Below, in pieces: positions 22,445 through 33,851 of a DNA stretch of 64,000 nucleotides. Every line of letters starts with the position of its first letter. Position 1 is the first letter of the stretch. The notes below the pieces were generated by a model. It saw only the letters and a program-made list of their open reading frames with translations. It was not told the origin of the DNA and did no database searches. Source of the DNA: Histoplasma ohiense (lineage: Eukaryota > Ascomycota > Eurotiomycetes > Onygenales > Ajellomycetaceae); NCBI GenBank assembly GCA_017607445.1, contig JAEVHH010000002.1, forward strand, positions 1,178,001 through 1,242,000, written 5' to 3'. Made by a program: the position numbers and the translations under genes.

Positions 22445-23652
22445 ACGCTGAATTAACCGAACGATACCCAAACAGTGGAATGTGGAGGTCCTGAAAGACG
22501 AGTTGGAGGTGAAAAATTTCTATACCACCGATCACAATGGTACAGCCGGCATGTTTATTCAGGGTGTATTTCGTAAATATGGCTTGGTCAGACACCCACC
22601 AAGATGTCTCCCATAGCAAAGCGCACGGTTATCGTCTTCGCTTGTGGATAATATCCCTTTTTAATTTTCATTTAGACCACGGGGAATGGTGCAAGTAGTA
22701 AGAGGGAATGCGATAAAAGCCAGTTAATTTTACCACTTATCTTTTCATGGATTGTGATGATACATGAGGAGCCAGGTCCCATTCTCCATAGACTTCAACC
22801 CCTTTTCGAGAGAATCACATTATTTTTTGGGGCTGTACATCGCCACGCGTTTATTTGGATTCATTGAAATAGTTAACTAAGAAATTACAGCCACAGCCGC
22901 ATTCTCAAACATCTGGGTAGGAGTCAGTATTCCCAGTCAAATCCATGATGAACATGTTCCAGCGTGGCGTATGGGTAGGGCTGACAACAAATTTATTCAG
23001 CAGCCTAATGCCAAGTTATGCGCTATAGCAACGGCAGAAAGGTCTTGGCATCCCAAAGCAGAAATAGCAACAGGTTGACCGTAACTACCTTTCCACCTTA
23101 TTATTCCATCATCGTGATGGAACTCTCCTCCCAGCCAAACACTTCTATACTTTTCCAATAGTAAATTGTTCTTTTCCTTAAACCTAAGACTGAAACGACT
23201 TGGAAGATATTCTCCTTTGTTCCCGCAGTTTGTCCTCGCCTGCCCAAGAGAACAACAAACCATTTGAAGCACTTTGACATCCAGACTTTGCGCTTGAGCC
23301 TTCTACTTCGACCTTTATATATTGATTCCTCTGGTGTGTATTGAACGGAAGACCTGAGATCTCATATTAGCTGTTCTACAACTTGTTCACAGATCTACTT
23401 CTTTCTCATCGGATCGCTTTTGCTTATTTCCATACGACTAATGCATGTCATAAACTTGCAGCTGATCGATCTTTGTGTGAACCGCGTCCTCTCTATTCCA
23501 ACTAGCTCCAGCCAGTTCAGGGAGATATTTTCCAGGGCATATATCAAGTCTTTGCTGGATTCCAGAGCCTTGCCGACAAGGCTGAGCTGAGCAAAGGTCA
23601 CAGCGACAAATAAATCCCGCGCCTCCCGGACAAGCACTATACATTGGACAAA
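22445..23652. other. Intergenic region NTF2-TVP18
   Basis: 1.2 kb between two plus-strand genes. It should contain the NTF2 3' UTR and the TVP18 promoter and leader. Several short minus-strand frames (22997-23272, 23395-23644) show no family features and were left out. Confidence 0.45.
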
Positions 23653-24425
23653 ATGACGATTGCAGAGGAGTTCAAGTCGAGGAATTTTAGTAAGCCTATT
23701 CAGACTTTTCTCCGTGTCACAACAATGCGATGGTGTGAGCTAACCTTGAGCAGGCATCTATGGACAATGGTTAGTGCCCGATACCCACAAGAAGGTCTCC
23801 TCTACCTTCATAGGTTATACCTGTTTGCGCATTAGAACTTCCATAGCAAAACGCGTTGGTTGTTTTTAATTGTGAACGGATACATCCATGTTGATTGATC
23901 AACCGGCGCGGGGGACCTCGACCTTTGAGAACCCTTGGAACCGCTGAATTAGAAACTAATTTTTCTGCAAATAGGACTGGTGTCCTGTGCATACTTCTCT
24001 GTTTCGCACTGGGGATTGCGAATATTTTCAGTAAGGTCATAGCATTCAGCATAGTTTGCTTGTAAGTTTTGTTGCGATGCTGCCTTTTCCCATGCTTCCC
24101 TACTTTACCTGACAGCACTTATAGAGCCTCATCCTTTGTCATAATATTCGTTGAAGTTCCTCTTCTTCTACGAATTTGCCCCACGTCCTCAACATTCGAT
24201 TCCTTTATCAGACGGTTCACGACGAACTACATGCGAGCTTTGATGTACGTCATCCTCAGCGTCGTCCAGTGGCTGAGCTTAATTGTCGGACCTTCCAGCC
24301 TCCTTGCTGCTGCTGTCGTTCTCTCGGTTTCAGCAATATTCTACGCACTAGCTGGCATCACAAAGCAAGAATTCATGGGCAGCAAGACTCTTGGTGGTCA
24401 GGGCGTTGCACAGATGATTGTATAA
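23653..24425 (+). CDS. TVP18: Golgi membrane protein Tvp18
   Basis: Predicted 146 aa from exons 23653-23689, 23754-23769, 23975-24061 and 24125-24425, phases consistent. The product begins MTIAEEFKSRNFSIYGQW and ends TKQEFMGSKTLGGQGVAQMIV, a tail highly characteristic of Tvp18. Four hydrophobic segments are seen, including GVLCILLCFALGIANIF and SSFVIIFVEVPLLLRI. Tvp18 is a late-Golgi (Tlg2-vesicle) tetraspan protein of unclear function, linked in yeast to vesicle traffic. Exon 2 is only 16 nt. Intron 1 has a GCTAAC branch site just before its acceptor. Confidence 0.9.
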
Positions 24426-25359
24426 GGAAATGTGGAATTACAGAGGACAGCATAGCACCCAATGAACTACGCATCAGTAAAATCCGAGCCTCCGCCCCAA
24501 ACAGGCACGATATTCAACATCTGGTACAATAAATGGTCTGGTGGCGATCGCGAGGATAAATGCCTCTCGCAACATCCTGCTCCTTCGCGCTGTAACATAG
24601 CCCGTGATAGCGGTTACACCAGGATACTCGGTAGCAGTGTAATATGGAAGTAGGACATTACGCTTCTCTTTTATCGCTTTAGGTTAAGTCATGACGATTG
24701 CTTGGGGGTATAAATTGTACTGTATGATTTACTTTTTACGACGAAACAAACAGGGTTTTTGGAATGTTGTCTTTATGAACTTCTTTCGAAAGGGATTTCC
24801 AGTCCTTCTTTTCTTACTTTTACACGTCTTCTTTCCATTTCCCGGGCATGTGTGTGTTTTTGATACCTGTATTTATCCAGAGCTGCTATTGTCTCGCCAA
24901 CCTGCATTATTTTCTAGCTTGAGAGTAGTTATCGCTTACTTGCCACGAAAGTTTCCACATTCAATATTCGGTTTTGATATTTTCATTTTGACTTATCTGC
25001 ATTCTTTCTCTGTCTGTTCTGGTGCTGGAATTCTCTCCAGTTTCCCGGATGTTGAGCACGCAAGCGCCGGTCCATCACCCTCATCAAGTCATGTAAATGT
25101 AGTTCACGGAATCTTTTTTTTTTTTTTTTTTTTTCATCTTCATTTGACCCAATCATCCAATGCTTGCTTCCGTTGTTTTTTCACATACACCTAATTTCAG
25201 CGTATAACTCTGACCTGCGCCACAAGGAAAATATTTCCCTGCATTCGCCTTTTCATCCACTGCGCCTGAATGTTCAGATCAACCAGCCGGTTCAAACTCG
25301 GCAGCTACACAACGACGAGCATCTGACCCTCCCACACGGCTTGGCGCCTGAACAAGACT
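24426..25359. other. Intergenic region with T tract
   Basis: 934 bp between TVP18 and the SINE. A 21-base T run lies at about 25114-25134. The open frame 24691-25194 runs through this tract as poly-Phe, shows no motif and was rejected. Confidence 0.5.
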
Positions 25360-25372
25360 GATATTCTCAAGC
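25360..25372. repeat. Target-site duplication, copy 1
   Basis: GATATTCTCAAGC, identical to 25894-25906. It adjoins the simple-repeat tail of the SINE. Confidence 0.85.
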
Positions 25373-25893
25373 TGTTGTTGTTGTTGTTGTTGTTGTTGTT
25401 CTTCATATTTATTCTAAGGCCATATGCAGTCTGAGACTATGACAGTCTTCACCTCACTAGCCTACCCTTATGTTCAGCTACTCTCTAGTTACATTTCTCT
25501 ATCCATAACTGAGTCATCCTTGATGGAGAGACTTCACTATACCATTCTGGATCTAGCCCTCAAGGGGGGCCTTGCCCCACAATTGCTCACGCAATACTAA
25601 GCAGTCCCTTGTCACTTGGACTAGACATGTAAGAATCACAACACCTTAGGATCCCACACTATACTGAATCCATCTAGACTATATACATAGTGTTGAACAT
25701 TGCTCCACCCTGCAGTGGCAGTTACCAATAGAAATGAGATAAGAAAGGATACCCCCAATATCCACCAAGATGTGATAATATCCTTTTGGAGAAGATGGGA
25801 TTCAAACCCACTATCTTCTTGGCCCCAACACCAAGTGCCTACTTGAGAAAGCATTCCATGAACAGCGCTTACCACTACACCATCCACCCCCCC

Positions 25894-25906
25894 GATATTC
25901 TCAAGC
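25894..25906. repeat. Target-site duplication, copy 2
   Basis: GATATTCTCAAGC, identical to 25360-25372. It adjoins the tRNA-like head of the SINE. Confidence 0.85.
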
Positions 25907-26382
25907 ACAGCACGGTCGCTTCGGACTCGATTGAGATAAAGCCGGTTGCGTGCCAGTTTGACAGTAATCTAGCAGGCGCCATTTGCATGCCACACGATCC
26001 GAGCTAGAAAATCTACGCGATATATTGAACATGATATCGGCCAGAAACAGGATTTAACAGTAGCCTCATTGCAAAACTCAATCAGATATATTATTTTTAC
26101 TCTATAAACTCAAACGTCCCCCCGAATTGATTCTCTTGGGCATTAATTCTTCCACTCGGCTGTTCGCACTCGTTAAAATCGGTACTCGGATGACCTTATG
26201 ATCCATACAATGCCTGTGCGCGCTTTGCTTTGCAAACTCGTTAAAAACGCACGCGGACGGAACATTGCGTTAAGAAATCATTGGCCACGTAAATGCACAG
26301 GATATGGCTCTTCTAGTGAGGTCAATATTCTAGCGAGGTCGATGCTGTCGCTGTGTTAGTGGTCATCGTCCTTTCTCTTGAC
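25907..26382. other. Intergenic region after the NLR gene
   Basis: 476 bp on the 3' side of the NACHT-WD40 gene. It was presumably joined to 24426-25359 before the SINE inserted. No gene was seen. Confidence 0.5.
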
Positions 26383-29300
26383 CTAGGTATGATTGAAGAA
26401 TTGGTCTCGCAAAGGGGCCAGCAGGAAAAAAAAGGAGGCTAGGGGAGAGACTTGCTCACTTGATGGGATTGACTTTAAATCGAGTTTGATAAGCATCAGT
26501 GAGTTGGATTGACCTGTCAGGGCAATTGTATTGCCGTGTATGCTCGTAGAGTTGCCGCGTATGGGACGATACCCCCCAGGAAGCCAGAGAACGGCCTGTA
26601 GCTGATAGGCCACCCACGGCTTTTTCACGCAAAGGGGGTCAGCCCGGATGACCAACTTGTCCTCCTTCCAATCGAATGCAGACAAGGGAAGCATATCAAG
26701 ATATTCAAATAGCGAAGGTAGTGGAATTGGTGATCCGACACCGTCTCCCACCTGTTTGTCCTTAAGGTCCAATTCCATTTTTATTAGTTTCGTGGTTGTG
26801 TCCCAAACTGTAACGAAATGGCCTGAAATGCAGATGATGGCTTTTGCATCAGAGGAAACTGCCATGTCCCAAATCCTACCTTTTCGCCGTCCAAGGAGGC
26901 CGACCAACTCGCCGGTTGCTGGATCCCAAAGCCGTAATGAATCATCCCTTGAAGCAGAGACTAGCAAGTGGCCGTCGGAGGAATATTCAAGCTTGTAAAC
27001 GTCGTCTGCATGCCCCTTTAGAACGTACCGCCGCTTTTTTATCGTTAAATCCCAAATAGCGATGGCATGGTTTTGATATGATACCGCCAGGTCGTTCCCA
27101 TCCGGTGAGAACGCTATTGTTTTAACCACCCTATCTGTAATTGTTAGGCTGCCATAGAACTTTCTGGTCGCCATATTCCAGAGATTTACCGTATCGTCGT
27201 CTGTGTAAGCGAGAAGGTTATTTACAGGCGAGAACTCCACTTTATCAGAAAATTGCAAGAAATCGGGGATTGTGAACATCGGGACACCTGTTGATGGATC
27301 CCGCAATTCAGTTGTTTCGTCACTCAAATATGAAACGACATAGTGTCCACTCCCCGTAAATTTTATCTCAGAAATGTGAGTCTGGATAATACTACTAGGG
27401 ATGACAAGACCCATCGTATCCCAGAGTCTCACACTATTGTCAAGGGAGCCGGAAGCAACAAACTGACCGTTGGGTGAAAACTTCAAGGTGGTTATTTTCG
27501 ATGTGTGTCCAGCAAGCATTCCACATAAACTTTTAGTTTGACGATCCCAAAACTTCAAAAATCGTCCGGAGGCTGCCGCAAGCAGCCTGCTGTCCGGAGA
27601 AAAAGTTATACATGTTATCGCTTCTGTATCGTTCTCGATGGTGCCACATAAAGACAACGACTTCAGGTCCCATATTTCGACTGCTCCGTGCGATATACAC
27701 GCAATTGATTGTCCATCTGGTGAAAAGGCAAACGGCGAAATACAATCTGCGTAGCCTGATTTGACTTGTGTAAGAATTCCGCAGAGCGTCGCCGTTCGCA
27801 GATCCCATATCCTCACTGTACCGTCCGAACAGGCTGATGCAATAAATTTTCCATCATATGAGAATGCCAGGGTCAAAATAAAGCGTGGATGAGGAAGAGC
27901 CCCAACTAAACAGTTTGTTTTCGCATCCCAAAGCTGGACTTGATTGTGGCCGAGGCCATGTATGTAGCCAGCAATGAATTCACCGTTTGGAGAGAATATT
28001 GTCCCATTGGTAGGGGTTTCAAAGGAGAACGATTGAGTTTTTTCAAGTAGTAAATCGGATTTCCCACTGAAAAGGATTTTCGATCGGCCCTTTTTTACCT
28101 CCCATAGCCGTATACTTTTATCCAAGGATGCTGACACGATATACTCGCCATCGGGTGAAAACGCAATCGAACTAACATAGTCTACATGGCCTTCAAGAGT
28201 GGAGTGAATGGCAACTCTCTTTAAATCCCATAGTCTGATCTTATCGTCGAAGTTAGACGTGCAAGCGAGGAATTGGCCATCGGGTGACAGTACCTCTTGC
28301 CGTTTAAGTGCGAATTTACTTTGCGAAATATCTGGAATGGCATATCGAAAGGCCCCAGTCGTTGTATCCCACGCGTTAATTAAGTTACCGCCCGATGAAA
28401 TAAGAAAATCGCCATTGGGCGAAAAGAATATATCTTCAACTGAACTTGAATGCTCGAGTGTCAACAAGGAAGGATTCCAATCCTCCTCTGCTGAGACAAC
28501 GTCCACTATCCAGGGGGGCACCTCTTCCCAAAATTGCTCGCGGATTATGCTATTTTTTGGGCTAAAAACAAGAGCCGAAGAATATATTTGCAACGGAGCA
28601 GTTTCGATAACGGATCTGAAGTTCAGAATGAATCGCTTCATATCATAAACCAAGGATAACAATGACGAGTGGGCATCAGATTTCGGCTTTGCCCGTCAGC
28701 TACCGATCCACTTCTGAAGATTTTGCTTGAAGTTACTTACCAGCAGCAGCGTTTCTAGCGCCCTAATCATGACTATTCCTTCCGATATAATTTCCATAAG
28801 GCTAAGGGTTTCAACCCAATGAAGAAGGTGTTTCTGGAGAAAGATGTGGACTTCCCCGCCGTCGAGGAGCTTGATCTGGCTTTTCTGGAGATGGCGAATC
28901 CAGTACTTACAGGCATACTGGAGATCTTGAGGAAGGTGTGTTTCCACTGTGCTTTTTCTCATGTTAGCAATAGAAGTGCCGGGGTGTCGAAGGTCGCATA
29001 TATCTTGTTTTAAGTGTTTTGACATGAGTTTGAGACACTTAGTAACCAAGCCGCCATGTGCAGCCTCCTCTTTGATTGTGAATGTCGGGTTTGCGCATCT
29101 TTCTTCACTGAAGAGAAAGTCACGAAAAGAAAGATGGAACAGTTGGATCGGCATGTTTTCATCATCGGGGATATCTAATACAGAGTGAAGGGCTTCGAGT
29201 ATTTCCGTAATATCCGTTGATGGAAGATCAAGCGTCGAAGTTAGAGCAGATTTTGGAAGGGCCTCGAAGAGGACGATGATAGATCCAACAATCTGCTTGA

Positions 29301-31813
29301 ACAGACCTGCCATATCTTCTTTGTCTTCATCGCTGCCTTCATCGAGAACGTGTTTTAAAATCTCTGAGTACATTTTGTCAAGCTCGCTGGTGGACGACCG
29401 ACTCATAGACTCGGTCTGGAGGATTTCGCTCATGCGCTTTTCTGGAAAACGAGACTCGCCGATAAACCGGCACACCGTCGCTGCATAAATGAAAAGGCGG
29501 TCTGCCCGCTGAACGAGGGTTTGGATGCTTTCATCTCCAGGCCAGCTAGAGTCGATACGTCGTTTACTTTGAATTTTTCCCAGCTCGTATCTCAGAAAAA
29601 TCGAGATATCACCATCAATGACGACTTTAGGAACTGAATGAAGAGTTAGGTCATGATGGACGATGTCGGGAAGTTCGCGGAAACTAGCATAAATCGATCG
29701 TTCTGGCCTGCTAGTTAGGAGCACTTTAACCTGCAAAATCTTGAGCGATTTCAGTTCGGTTAGGAGGCGCAGGATTTCACCAAGGTGCTCATCACCCTCG
29801 CACTCGTCAAGCGCGTCGAGAACGAAAACCAGAACAATGGGCAACAGCAGCTTTCTATCTAACCTAAGAAGAGGATGGAATATAAGTTCCCGCCACTGGT
29901 TATATAATGGCTGCTGGCCAATATCGCCATGCTTCTCTATAACATCGCAGATGTCGTTTTTCAAATCAGGTAACGCCTCAGCTAGCTGGACGGCAATAGT
30001 CGTCAAAATAGCGGTGGCATCCCCCAGATCTTTTTTGCCCCTCGAGAAGAAAAAGCTTGCCCCAAGTCTCCCCTTCTCGTTGAAGTGATGGGCGATAGTG
30101 CGAGCGAGGGTAGATTTGCCAGTCCCGGCAAGTCCTTTAATCCAAAACATGCATTCCTCACGATGCCCGTCTCCCCAGTGCTGAATTTCGCGGAGGATAT
30201 CAATGCGGGTACCTTCCAGGCATCTTGGGGGGCGGCGATCCGCTTTTGTGAATGTGTTAAAAGCAGCATACTCCGCACGATAGAGCTTTCCAAGCAATTG
30301 CGCCTGATTGATTTTCTGGGACAAAAAGAAGATATGTTCAGCATATGGCCGTGACGAGAAGCCACAAAACAAGGCGGTGGGATGAAGTTACCTCAACACC
30401 GGCCTTAGTCTCTAACAAGAGACCTAAGGATTTATCCGCGTTGCTTCGAAGAACAGAAACTTGCTCGTCTATCTTTTTTAAAGTTCTGCTATCAAATGAA
30501 TCCAAAACTCTGCTGATGTCTTCCTCAGTGCCTTTTATGCTTTCCAGCATGCCCTGCCAATCATCAGCAACTACATAGTCTCTCAAGAAGCGAAATAGTC
30601 CCGAACGAGAACATTGCTGGGAGAGGCTTATTTGATACTTTAGTATCTGTGAGTAAATGCTGATAGTCTTAGCTCTGAAGGAGGCATTTAATTCCACCAG
30701 GTATGCTGGTATGCTATGTGAATGAATTAGCACATATCAGGAAATTTACTGCAACGGGAGGAAGGACAACGCAACGATCAATAACAGCAGTGGTTTTGAT
30801 GGCTTGTCGTTACCTTGGGTTTGAAGTTGCAAGCACACATGCAAGGTTCTCACGATAGGTGTCCTCCGTTACCTTACACCGAACCAGAAGTTCTGATATA
30901 TATTCAAGACCTTCAGTGCCGTATTCAGCTTGTGTGATTGGATTTGTAATAACCTGTCGAAGGTGAAAATCAGTACTGGCAGAGAGTCTCTTGGTATACG
31001 GGGACTTACTGGGAGAATAATTAAAATTCCTGCCCAAGCTAGGGCCGCATGTGGCTCTGCAAAGGCTATAGATCCGATGTAATCTTTCACTGAAAGGATG
31101 GAATGTACGACCTTCCTAGCCTGATCTCTGATAACAACGTCTTTTCCATGTATGGAAATTTTCATTTGCGAGTTCTCAATGTTCTGAAGCTTCGAATCTA
31201 GTAGCTTCTGAAGCTGGATCTCCCTATCCTCGCCTTTAGGGGCTAAATTCCCATCACATTTCGGTTAATATCTGATTCTTCAAGGAATGATGAGGATGGA
31301 AAGTCAAGTCATCCCAGATGGCTTGCTGTTTTTCTATTCTTTTCGTCCACGTTGTAAAATGGTAGTTTTGTCACACATACCTTGCTGTCCCAAGTTCTGA
31401 TTGGAAAACAAGTCTTGCTCATAGGCATCTACAAGCTTTGCATTTTCTTTTCGAAGCTCGTCATATGCTTCATCCCAGAGGCTGCTCAATTTCAGGTCCT
31501 GGCTGGACCTAGGGGTATCATTATGCGTGTGAATTGTTTCTAGTGTAGGCCCGGGATTTAGGGATCTAGTTTCTTTCAAACTCTCTGAGCTTGCGAGCAC
31601 CGTGGTGGACGCGGCAACGAAGATTGCCGAGTCGTCTGGGCCCAACTTTGGGAAATGCGATTCTGGGGTCGGATTTGCCTGGGCAGATAGCACGTTAATA
31701 TTGTTGTCACATAGGAGAGAGAATAAACGGATATTCACAGTTGTTGTAGCATTTTTGGTGGTCCTGAGCCGGTGTTTCCCCCAGAGGCGCTTTAACCGAG
31801 CCCGGAGAGGCAT
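26383..31813 (-). CDS. NACHT-WD40 NLR (NWD family) with NACHT-N domain
   Basis: Predicted 1668 aa from exons 31813-31381, 31242-31010, 30953-30814, 30713-30392, 30315-28741 and 28686-26383. Order: basic, disordered N-terminus (1-144); helical NACHT-N-type domain (about 145-376); NACHT NTPase with P-loop GLAGTGKST (437-445) and Walker B LVFVLDALDE (about 540-548); helical linker; about 13 WD40 repeats from roughly 970 to 1560, each closing in WD or a variant (IRLWDLK, VRIWDLR), enough for two propellers. NWD proteins are STAND switches in fungal non-self recognition and programmed cell death. An in-frame TGA near 28698 separates the two halves in genomic DNA, but a 54-nt intron (28740-28687; donor GTAAGT, branch GCTGAC, acceptor AAAG) removes it in frame. 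If that intron is not used, the protein ends before the WD40 part. Confidence 0.78.
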
Positions 31814-33851
31814 GTCTTTCCGCTCTCCGAGCGAGCGTTGTCGAACGTGATAAGAAACCAGAGACAAACGCTATCAAGGTCGCTGGAGGGCCAATATCCA
31901 GATCTAGGCAATTTGATAAGATCGGGATCTCGGCTCCTGCTGAAAACATATTGCGAGGCCATCTTCCTTAAAAATGATCTCTTAGAACAGGAAACACAGC
32001 CCTGCGTGCAACCCACTGGGCCGACACTGGTAATTGACTATAGGGTAGCCTGACAGTTCTCAATATTGGGGAACGTTTATTGGGCCTGAACCCAGCCCTG
32101 GCATGCGAAAGATCCTGGTCTTGCATCAGGAGCTGCATTTTAGCAAGGCGGCTATGGATCCGAAGCCGTTTGTTGATTGGTACACGTGTGAGGTTCCTCT
32201 CTTGTTTACACAAAATAGCCCATTTATCAGCGCTTCGAACCTCCCCTAGATGGCGGTTATTTTGGAGCATCCTTGGCTGGAGCCAATGCGTTTGCTTTGG
32301 ATTATTTTGATTAAGATTTGGGGTGTGGCAGAGTGAAGATCAGCAAAGTTCTCGGTTCCCCTTGCGCCCACTAGCTTGGAGGCTCGGCTCGCAGGGAACT
32401 AAGCAGGATCGGGCAACTTGGGCAGGCGGAACCCCCTGTAACCCGCAGTATTTCGGGGCTTCAATTCGTGAAAGCTCTGATGGAAAGTTGATTCCGGCAA
32501 GTCAAAAACAGCCTTGCACTTGACTGGCATGTATCCAACGTTCTTCCAAAGCACCTCTTCCGCTCCTGATGACGACTGTGCACTGGTTGCCTTCGATAAT
32601 AAGTAAGTGATGGTCAGTGCCTTCAAATTAAAAGATGTTTTTAAGGCACTCAAAGTCGTTGAATGACAGATGACCTCTGGTCTTGCGGACTGGAATTCCT
32701 TGAGGGCACTTAAGCTAAAATCAGATTAAAAATAGAGATCACTCAATTGGCTTTCGACAGTGCTCAATGTCATCTTACATGCTCTTCATATCATACTCCG
32801 TAGTTAACTATCCTTTGGAAGATGTGTTTGCTACCCTGTTTAATAGTAGTGAAAATAATAGGAGGGAGTTAAATTGTTCTGCCATATCTTATCCACCAAG
32901 GATGAGCACGATGACGAGCAGTTATCCACAGAGGGCGGCAGCCCCAGTACCTAAGTTTTTCGTGAATGTGTATGCTGTGCAATAACGATCCTCCATGACA
33001 GTGTGGCCTGAGAGAGATGGAGGGATCTCCTTGCCGTAAAGATGTAGTCATCCGTGGCTGGTGGCTGCCTGCGCCACATGCTTAGTTGCCCAGGCAGCCA
33101 CTCCACCGCATGTGATTACCCCTATATAGTTAGCTAGCGATCACAACAATAAGAAGATTAACCATCCCCACAGCGGTGACCGCCTTGTGATCCCTGGCGT
33201 CTTTCTAGATCCGCCCCGTTCTCAAGCAACGGCCATGAAGCCCAGTTAGTCAGTAGCGACACTCGTTGGAAAGCAGAGCCAATCATGGAACAGACTCCTC
33301 GGTGAGTCACATTGCTTGTCCCGTTCTTTGGTCCCAGGCCTTCAATTTCTTGACCATGGGGGCGGTTCCGCTCCGCGCGATGGATGAGTCGTCCAAGCGA
33401 TGCGGGTGCGGGATCTTCTCTTGCTAGGTTGACTGGTGGCCCTTCCACGGTAGCTGACGGGTCCACCATGGGTCTTCGTGGAATATGACTTGTCGAGCCA
33501 ACTCGTTAGTGAGTCAATTGATGCTTGCTGCCTACGAGCTAGAAGACAGTCCAACTTCCAGCTTCTTTTCAGACCACTCAAAACTCGATCATGACGATGT
33601 CGTCGATGGGTGAGATAAATATCGACGAGTCTGCCATATTCAGTTCGGTTCCTTTGACTCCTAACTTTTCTTCCCTTTCCCTAGATTTCTGTCTTGCTCC
33701 TCCCCAGACAGGAGCTTGACTTCTATCAGAATTTCTCTTCGCTGCAAAAGTTACTCCATTTGCCACAAGGTTATATACTATATGTAACTGTAAATTATTT
33801 TCCCCCCTTCCCTTTATTCCACAGTTAAAAAGCTATATCGCTGGCCCAGCC
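31814..33851. other. Intergenic region, NLR and RBR promoters
   Basis: 2.0 kb between diverging genes. No supported coding region; frames at 32399-32653 and 33158-33469 lack motifs and plausible starts. A block at about 32330-32470 faintly recalls 5S rRNA internal control sequence (CTAAGCAGGATCGGGC) but does not align end to end. The region must contain the promoters of the NLR (-) and the RBR ligase (+). Confidence 0.45.

Larger units (their letters stand above)
25360..25906 (-). mobile_element. tRNA-derived SINE with 13-bp target-site duplication
   Basis: A 521-bp body (25373-25893) is flanked by exact direct repeats GATATTCTCAAGC at 25360-25372 and 25894-25906. On the minus strand it starts GGGGGGTGGATGGTGTAGTG, with an A box (TGGTGTAGTGG, within 25871-25882) and a B box (GGTTTGAATCC, 25798-25808), one base off the pol III consensus. 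It ends in an (AAC)n tail next to the second repeat. Pol III head, unrelated body, simple-repeat tail and target-site duplication together define a SINE. The A-to-B spacing is longer than in a plain tRNA. It carries no meaningful protein; mobilisation would depend on a LINE elsewhere. The perfect duplication and live CpGs suggest a fairly recent insertion. Confidence 0.85.

Noticed and set aside
24691..25194. 167-codon hydrophobic frame on +
   Set aside because: Runs through a poly(T) tract as poly-Phe. Hydrophobicity reflects T-rich composition.
28687..28740. Stop-codon readthrough or nonsense mutation splitting the NLR
   Set aside because: A well-formed 54-nt intron explains the stop more simply. 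Kept as a finding with a test.
32330..32470. Possible 5S rRNA copy
   Set aside because: Only a short piece (CTAAGCAGGATCGGGC and a following TTGGGC) recalls the 5S control region. The ends do not pair and the rest does not align with fungal 5S from memory.
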